Assembly (NCBI RefSeq): GCF_002127325.2
Contig: NC_035434.2
Location: 80,270,664 to 80,334,663 of the forward strand
From: Helianthus annuus
Lineage: Eukaryota; Streptophyta; Magnoliopsida; Asterales; Asteraceae
Length of the DNA: 64,000 bases
Direction: 5' to 3'
Shown here: positions 56,790 through 64,000 of the stretch, piece by piece
Layout: every line of letters begins with the position of its first letter
How positions within the stretch are numbered: position 1 is the stretch's first letter
Translations under genes and position numbers: made by a program
Notes under the pieces: generated by a model
What the model was told of the DNA's origin: nothing
Seen by the model: only the letters and a program-made list of their open reading frames with translations
Databases searched by the model: none

Positions 56790-56825
56790 GTCTCCCCTAC
56801 TTTAGGAAATTTCGTCCCGAAATTT
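56790..56825 (-). promoter_or_regulatory. Polypurine tract and upstream hairpin of C
   Basis: Same layout as in B: TAAAGTAGGGGAGAC next to the LTR and the 8 bp AAATTTCG/CGAAATTT stem at 56825-56807. Confidence 0.8.
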
Positions 56826-56914
56826 ATTCGTAGGAGTCTATCTGTGACTTTGTGTAAAAAAGCCACAAAAGATATGCAAGGCAATATCCTGTCATTTCCT
56901 TAACGGAGACTCTT

Positions 56915-57445
56915 CAGAAATGGAAATGAAGGAAAAATCAGGGATATTCATTTCCCTTCGAGGGAAATTTTTCAGAAACGAAAAATGCACAGAATGAGTC
57001 ATTTTCCTTAATGGGTATCCTTCAGAAACGAAAATGTACGGAATGAGTCATTTTCCTTAATGGGTATCCTTTAGAAACGAAAATGCACGGAATGAGTCAT
57101 TTTCGTTAATGGGTATCCTTTAGAAATGAAAATGCACGGAATGAGTCATTTTCCTTAATGGGTATCCTTTATAAATGAAAATGCACGGAATGAGTCATTT
57201 TCCATAATTTCTTCAGAAACGAAAATGAACGGAATGAGTCATTTTCTACGATTTCTTCAGAAACGAAAATGAACGGAATGAGTCATTTTCCATAATTTCT
57301 TTAGAAACGAAAATGAACGGAATGAGTCATTTTCTACAATTTCTTCAGATACGAAAATGAACGGAATGAGTCATTTTCCACAATTTCTTCAGATACGAAA
57401 ATGAACGGAATGAGTCATTTTCCACAATTTCTTTAGGTACGAAAA
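56915..57445. repeat. 44-50 bp hairpin-unit tandem array of C
   Basis: About ten copies of GAAAATG-AC-GAATGAGTCATTTTC spaced near 50 bp on the left and 44 bp on the right (for example 57187, 57231, 57275, 57319, 57363, 57407). The stem words GAAAATGA/TCATTTTC match the B array. Confidence 0.9.
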
Positions 57446-58380
57446 TGAACAGGGTTAACTCTAGATACACGACAAAACTTGCTGTGGTTTCTGTGCACGA
57501 AGTTCCATAATTATGTATGCATCCATAATTACGTAATTCCTTGCACAGTCCGCACAGTTTGTTTTGTAATGTTTTGGGGAAGAATATCAAACTTGTGATG
57601 AGGGTGACTAGACTACCATAGGGTCCTTTTAATTAGATCGACAGATGATCTTTTTAACTAGGCCACCAAGGAGTCCTTTCAGCTATATCATCACATGATA
57701 TTCCTAACTAGATTTGTGGATCAATCTGTTTAACTAGACCACTCAAGGGGTCTAATTATGGAATAGTACAATATAATCCAAGGGTCTTTACTATCACGTA
57801 AAAGCCCATTGAGGATTTAATATAGTACCTTTAGATATCCTACTATGAATCCCTTATACGAAGATATGGAAGATTCTACGAGGAATTGGATAACAAAAAC
57901 TTGGATTACACCAAAAACATAAAAGGGAACACATAAGCACATAATCACATAGTTGCTTAACTCAGTTATTAATTTGTTATCTTTGGACGCGGATACTTAA
58001 AGTACACCAGGAATCCAATATGTGGATTTCATTTGGCACTTTAATCATTTTCAAGAATCTATCTATGAAGATAGAGAAATCTTAATAGGAATTCGGCTTT
58101 GTCCTTATTGAATTGTAATGTACGTATTGAATCATACAGAGAATTCAATTAAGGACTCCGATGAATGTCACTCACCCACAAGGATCAAATTATGAGGATA
58201 GAAAGATCCTATATGGATTTTGGAGTTTGTGTAACGAGAGGTGTTCCGACACCTTGCACTAGGCGTGCTTACGTCGATACACAAGGTAGAAAGTTCATGA
58301 GGTTGAGGCGCTAGATATTCCAAGGCAACATATGAAGCAGAAATTGAAGGTTAAGCAGCAGCAAGGTTTGTAATAGCTTT
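57446..58380 (-). other. Non-coding interior of C
   Basis: Related to 31613-32500 of B (GTTAACTCTAGA..., CATAATTATGTATGCATCC). No gene is seen. Confidence 0.65.
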
Positions 58381-58680
58381 GCTTTGGATTGCAAAGCGGC
58401 ACATGTTAACCAAATGTCCCCATCGTCTACTGTGGGTACATTTGAAACAGGGTATTCGATTCGGATGATGACGGTGGCATTGGTTGCACCAAGGAGCAGT
58501 TCCCTTATACAGCTTCATCCCTGAGGCGAGTCATGGTGATAGCTAAATCAACGGTCCTCTGGAGTACGACGCCTATTCGCTGGGTAATTGCAGCACTAGG
58601 TTTAGACATTTGAGTATTGTTGCGATGAAGAGGCATCTTGAAGACAATGGAAGGCATAGGAGGAAACAAGCAAAAGATAG
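58381..58680 (-). pseudogene. gag: Vestigial gag of C
   Basis: On the minus strand a short frame starts at ATG near 58637 (MPLHRNNTQMSKPSAAI, then TMTRLRDEAV) and stops near 58505. In another frame directly after it come residues with zinc-cluster spacing, CNQCHRHHPNRIPCFKC...WGHLVNMC, corresponding to CNQCSLHHHANVQCRKC in the gag of B. The capsid region is absent. This is a strongly shortened gag relic and shows that C descends from a gag-bearing ancestor. Confidence 0.65.
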
Positions 58681-59214
58681 TCAAAAGAGAATGACAACGC
58701 ATGAAGATTGTGACCATTTGTTTGTTACCAAAGGCAAACAAATGAGATAGTGACTAATCAAAGTAAGCGGGTCAATATAATGTATCGCGAAGACATGCTC
58801 GCCTATAAGTGGACACTCACCCCAAGAGTTCCCAGGTAAGAGTGACTGGTCCGATACTGCGGATTTGTACGAACACTCTAGCCTTAGACAGAAGACCCAG
58901 GGTACAGGCACCCACTCTTCTAGTTTGCACGTGTTCACATTATTTAGACCCAAACCTTGACGAGTTTGAAAACTCAAAAGGCACTAAGCCAAATATGAGT
59001 CAAACTGGAAGGGTTCAAAACCTTATAATAAATCATCCTAGAATAGATGATTAGTTTTCAAGGCAGATCAAATTTATGTTCTTGTTGTGGTTGTCACCTA
59101 AGGATAAGTGACGGTATTGTTTTATGACTAAACGCAAGTAAACTCGCGTTAGGGTCCTAGGAAGGTTATAGTCTAGGTCAAAGCATTACTAATAACCTAA
59201 TTCTCTATAACCAT
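58681..59214 (-). other. 5' leader of C
   Basis: Similar to the B leaders (26337-26850, 33860-34374). Non-coding. Confidence 0.7.
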
Positions 59215-59229
59215 TGGCTCTGATACCAA
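59215..59229 (-). promoter_or_regulatory. Primer-binding site of C (tRNA-iMet type)
   Basis: The reverse complement is TTGGTATCAGAGCCA, six bases from the 5' LTR end. Confidence 0.92.
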
Positions 59230-59235
59230 CTCTTC

Positions 59236-62200
59236 TGTCACACCCCGACCACTTAAAACAACAAAACGTGGCGGAAACGTCAGGGAGTGTTGTAACAGAA
59301 TCATTGTTTCACAACCATGGATTAAACAAATTTCGTTTTATTGAATTAAATGAGTTACAATGTCTTAACAATAAAGAAACATAACAAAAATTAACTAGTC
59401 TTGCATCTTTCAATGTCACTAAGGCCTCGTCCAATCCTATGTGAGCATGCATCAATATCATCATCAAATATCATCAACTATCGTACCTGAAACACATGTG
59501 AAAATATGTCAGCATAAAAATGCCGGCGAGTACATAGGTTTTATAAAAAATAGGATCCATGACATATGTTTAAGAAAATGTTTAACCAAAAACTTGTCAT
59601 GAATCCAGTTTAAGTGTTTGCTTTTATAAAACGTTTGAAAATCGATGATAGATATGTATAGTTAAAAGAATGATGTAAGGTTAAATGAATAACCAAGTAA
59701 AAATGAGTTTGTATAAAACAAACTGTTTTGTAAAACAATGTCTTGTGAAAAATATGTTATTTGTGTAAAAATGTATAAATCCAAATGAATGATTTAAATA
59801 ACGCTACGCCATGTAATATAATACAAGCACTTATATATAGGAAGTACCAGCGGCGTATCCACCATGCTTGTATCACATTACACACGTCTCGTTACTCAAA
59901 TCACTTACCCACATAAACCACCAATGTAAATTGCCCATGTCTAAACTGTTGTCAAATGTCAATCAAGTATTGTGTAAACAAAATGTCATGTATGGCAAGT
60001 GAAATATGTAACAACCAAACCATAAGTAAGAATGCACAAACAATGTACTAAGTATGCGACGGATGGACATACATAGCATGATACCAAGTATAAGATGTCT
60101 TTGTAAAACGATGTACTAAGTATGCACACAATAGGCATACATAGCATGTGATGTAAAATATACTAAGTATGATGAACATACATAGCATGACATGTTATGT
60201 AAAACGATGTACTAAGTATGCACACAATGGGCATACATAGCATGTGATGTAAAATGTACTAAGTATGATGAACATACATAGCATGAAATGTTATGTAAAA
60301 CGATGTACTAAGTATGCACACAATGGGCATACATAGCAAAAACATAATGAAATCATGTACTAATAGTGTACTAATGAATCATAGCAAGTATATGATATAA
60401 AAGCATGAAATCATGAAAGTAACAAGTAGGCACATGTGTTTCACCCCAAAATGTTTGGAAAAAAGTAAAAGAGGGGTCTATGTACTCACTTGAGGGTGCT
60501 TAGAAGTCTTAGGATAACCACCAAGCAAAGCTAGAAGATCACGGAATCAAACGGCACCTATATAGGTATCTACATTAATAACCGGACCTATCGGAGGATT
60601 GGGTAGTACGAGGGTTCGTAAACCAAATAAGTATGGGTACTTATGTAATATGGTTTAACAAAGCCTACGTACTAAAACGAAACCTATCCTAAGTGCTTTT
60701 GACCCATTACGACCCGTTTAGGTAGCTTACGCCACTTTAACGCGTCGTTCGCGTAAAACGCGTTTGGAATTCCTAACTAGTCCTATGACAAGCAAGATAT
60801 GCCTTAACATGTTTAATATTGTTGTTAAATCAGTTTAGATGTCAAAAATTTCGTTACATAGACTTAAAATGAATTTATGCGTAAAAAGGGCATTTTGGTA
60901 ATTTAGCTAAGGCATATAAACTACCTATCATATAACTAACTAAACGTCGTGACCATAAGGTATAACCTCGGAAGGTTATTCCCTATACAACTATGGTCAC
61001 CTAATGTGTTTGGTCGGATCCTAAAGATCGACCAATGGGTCGGGTTCGTAAGCATAAGCGATTGATTAGATCGCTTACCTTTACGACCCTAAACAAGCAC
61101 AAATCTAAAAGCGACGAGCTAAACATGCTAGAACATGTTTTGTAAAGTTAGAAAACAGATTTGGTATTAAAACAAACGGTTTTAATACCCTAGAGTAGTT
61201 TGGTTACAAAATACGCGAGAAAACGCATTTTGGCCGAAACTACGACTCGTCACTGAGCCTAGATAACGTGGTAATCAGTAGGTATAGTTACTAGGGACTA
61301 TAACCATCGTGATTACGCTCACGTTATAAAGTTCAAACGAACTTCGCATTGACCATAAACTGGTTAATGCAGAAAGTCAAACGCAGTTTGACTTTAACGC
61401 TAAAACGAATGAAAAACGCGAAAGAATACTTACAGAAGGTCCCCGCAAGCTCTTGATCTGATTTACTCTCAGGTATGAAGCATAAACTTCAACTTAGAGA
61501 GCCAAAATCAGATTCAAGTATGCTTTGGGAGTGAAATGGGTTTGGGTATTTATAGGAATTCAAGTACCGTTAAGATCGTTCGTCGAAAAACGTGCTTTGA
61601 TCTAGACCTTACATGTGGGCACATGGTTTTCAAAAACCATGAGAGCCCCTAATGTGGAATATGTTCATTGAATACCATCCCATGGTTTTGCAAAACCATG
61701 GGTGAAAACCATTAACACTTCAAAATAGACTAGGTTCATTGAATCTGCCAGAAATTTCAAAAATGGTCCCTACACTTGTAAAACTTGATTTTTTTGGCAC
61801 TTTTAAACCCCTTTAGCCTCATTTCAAGGCTCTAAAATGATATTAAAGTATAGGGAACTTAAAATATGCTCAAAGACATCACAGATGTCGGTTCGTTTGG
61901 TCGTACGGTTGCGTTATTCGCTTAATTACGACGGGAGTCGTAACGAACGCAAAAACGATCCAAACTAAGCGACGAATGGAATTTATCATACGAAACACTA
62001 AAATAAAATATTTTAATTCTTACATAAATTTTTGGAAGTCCGGAAGTATTCAGAACGTAAAATATGTGCGAAAATGCAAACTTATGCACTTTTTGACGCT
62101 TTTAGTCCCTGAATGAGCATAAAGTTTATTTTTGCGCACCAAACACCTCAAAGCCTATTTCTAAGCTATGTAAAGAATATTTAGGGCATACTTAACTTAT

Positions 62201-62569
62201 GATCAAGTTCCGGAAGGTCTGTTACAGTACAAATTGACATACGTTCGCAGTTTGTCGAATTTAGTCCCTGTAAGCGAATAAACTTGATTTCGGCATACCA
62301 AACCATCCAAAACTTATTTCTAAGTTATGTAAGGGTTATTTTAGGTATGCTAAGCCTATGTAACTATTCCGGAGTGTTTGTTGCATTAAACTGGTTATAT
62401 TTACGCATCAGTGCGCTTATAACTCTCAAGAAAGCGATTTAGAGCCTGAAATCGAACAAGAATTAATATGTGCAAACGATACACATATTTACACAAAATC
62501 CCAAGTATGAAATACAATATTTCATTGGCTTGGTATTTGTTTGATGGTGGTGGTGACACAGGTGTCACA
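59236..62569 (-). repeat. 5' LTR of C
   Basis: Nearly the same as the left LTR. It carries one more tandem unit group at 60040-60340, which explains most of the 42 bp length difference. Confidence 0.92.
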
Positions 62570-62574
62570 CGAAG

Positions 62575-64000
62575 CATCACAGTAAACTACGAAGTCATCG
62601 GTACCATCGGGTAGTGATAAGATTGGTGCATCGCACAACTTATCCTTGAGAAGTTGAAATGATTCTTGTTGTTTCTCAATTGGGTAAGGGATTTTAGCAG
62701 TTGAGAAATCCGATAGTACCTTACTAATCCCAAGAATTGTCAGACTTCAGTTGGAGTCTTGGGCGCTTCCCAGTTCTTAATTGCTTCAATCTTTGAGGTG
62801 TCTACTTGAATGGCTTTCTCGTTCACTATATGCCTGAGAAATTGTACTTCACGAATCCAAAACTCGTATTTGGAAAATTTTGCGTATAGTGTCTCCTTCA
62901 TAAGTAGTTCTAAAATGGTTCTCAAATGTTGTTCGTGCACGTCGGCTGATCGTGAGTATATTAAAATGTCGTCAATGAACACTATGATGAACTTGTCAAG
63001 CCACGGCTGTCACACGCGGTTCATTAAATCCATGAAGACCGTTGGTGTGTTCGTTAAACCAAAGGGCATTACGAGAAACTCGTAATGACCATAATGAGTT
63101 TGAAAAGCTGTCCTTGCTATGCTTTCCTCTTGTATTCGTAACTTGTGATACCTCGATCATAAGTCTATCTTGGAGTAGAAGCTTGAACTTTGCAGTTGAT
63201 CGAATAAGTCATCAATCCTCGGTAGTGGATACCGATCCTTGATGGTGAGTTATTCAACTCTATATACTCTATGCACATTCTGAATGTTCCGTCCTTATCC
63301 TTCACAAATAGGACTAGAGCTCCCCAAGGTGAGTAGCTTGGCCTAGTGAATACTTTATCCAACAACTCTTGAAGTTGTGTGGATAACTCTTGCTTTTTAG
63401 AAGGTGCTAATCGATATGGAGATTTGGCTACGGGTGCGGTTCCCGGTACCAAGTCGATATGAAACTCGACTTGTCGATATGGTTATAGTCCCGACAAGTC
63501 TTCAGGAAAGACTTCAAGAAACTCTTTTACCACTGGAATATCTGTCAGCTGTGGCTCAACGGCCTTCTTGTCGACAATATGTGCTAGAGGGGCAATACAA
63601 CCCTTCCGTAAGCACTTGTGTGCCTTCATGCAATCAATGATCCGCAATGGTGTGTCGCGCTTTTCTCCACGTATAACAAGTGTCTCTTCGTTCGGTAGTG
63701 GTAGGCGAATGGTCTTCTCATGACAGACGACCTCGGCTCGGTTATAGGATAGCCAATCCACGCCAACCACTATGTTGAAACTACCCGACTGAACGGGTAA
63801 GAGATCGGTATTGAATTTCCGCTCGCCAAGTTCCAAGGAACATTCTCTAAAAACTTTCCCTGACTCTACTAGTTTATCGTATGCCGATTCTATAGAATGA
63901 GGGGACGTCTAGCTTACTTGACTCTAGGCCAAGTACACTTTGAATTCTATGTGTGGCGAGGACTTCACTGTATAGTTTTAGGAATCCCTATGTTAAATGT
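62575..64000 (-). pseudogene. pol: Gypsy D pol, 5' half: protease end, reverse transcriptase
   Basis: On the minus strand, entering from the window edge: the protease end and linker (63836-63483: DLLPVQSGSFNIVVGVDWLS, GEKRDTPLRI, FPEDLSGL). The RT N-terminus follows at 63452-63165 ([30 protein letters not shown]). The RT palm is at 62982-62740 with FIDDILIYS, its catalytic box. The tether into RNase H ends VYCDAS at 62575, where C is inserted. Stops and frameshifts separate the pieces, including a TGA where sister genes have Arg, before QFLGLVRYY. Gag is beyond the window. Confidence 0.87.

Larger units (their letters stand above)
53498..62569 (-). mobile_element. Non-autonomous gypsy element C (complete)
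   Basis: Two long LTRs (3292 and 3334 bp), a tRNA-iMet primer site, a 2.4 kb interior with only gag vestiges, a hairpin array, a polypurine tract and perfect CGAAG duplications. It is related to B along its whole length but diverged. It was inserted in the RNase H domain of D. Confidence 0.93.
47613..64000 (-). mobile_element. Gypsy chromovirus D (Tekay-like), 3' part, split by C
   Basis: 3' LTR, polypurine tract, and decayed pol continuing across the C insertion to the window edge. Coding order and wording match E. It is inserted in the LINE at 47612/47613; the right flank and 5' LTR are outside the window. Confidence 0.87.

Noticed and set aside
1..64000. A host gene, gene cluster or defence system
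   Set aside because: Every frame with recognisable motifs belongs to a retrotransposon or LINE; I found no exon-like conserved host domain.

Overview
This window looks like intergenic or pericentromeric DNA from a eudicot plant. The most likely family is Asteraceae, judged from remembered resemblance of the LTR ends, the SIRE-like gag and a pre-gag acidic ORF; that placement is inference. I found no cellular protein gene, tRNA, rRNA or CRISPR array. Almost every base can be assigned to an LTR retrotransposon, a LINE fragment, or a tandem repeat inside one of them.

Layout, left to right. (1) 1-6171: 3' part of an Athila-type Ty3/gypsy element (plus strand) with open RT-RNase H-integrase and a 1838 bp LTR, inserted inside the RNase H region of (2) a SIRE-type Ty1/copia element, here 'G' (6172-8876). 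(3) 8877-9464: fragment of a minus-strand gypsy interior ('B3'). (4) 'A', a plus-strand gypsy LTR plus PBS and leader (9465-10036 and 24147-26336), split by 'X' (10037-24141, minus, non-autonomous, TSD TGTAA). X is itself split by 'H' (17493-23664, plus, a gag-only SIRE-like element with 499 bp LTRs and TSD TAAAC). (5) 26337-37822: minus-strand gypsy family 'B', arranged leader-LTR-interior-LTR, so one LTR serves two interiors. (6) 37823-38663: 3' end of a third SIRE-like element 'F'. (7) 38664-45335: gypsy chromovirus 'E' (minus) with a broken gag-pol-chromodomain polyprotein and a broken extra ORF upstream of gag. (8) 45336-47612: LINE fragment (minus). (9) 47613-64000: chromovirus 'D' (minus; LTR and decayed pol), split exactly in its RNase H domain by 'C' (53498-62569, minus, TSD CGAAG).

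The junctions give an insertion order: E contains F, F contains the B array, B contains A, A contains X, and X contains H, which is six levels. Separately B contains G, which contains Athila, and the LINE contains D, which contains C. H is the youngest layer: I count two mismatches between its 499 bp LTRs.

How the parts work together: Athila pol, E and D represent (former) autonomous enzyme sources. X, B, C and H keep only the parts needed in cis (LTR, tRNA-iMet primer site, polypurine tract), sometimes with gag, so they would depend on enzymes supplied in trans. The most interesting signals are non-coding and shared between families: a hairpin that keeps its shape while its sequence changes next to the copia TATA box, a 19 nt hairpin just upstream of the gypsy polypurine tract, arrays of hairpin units beside that tract, and duplicated polypurine-tract motifs.
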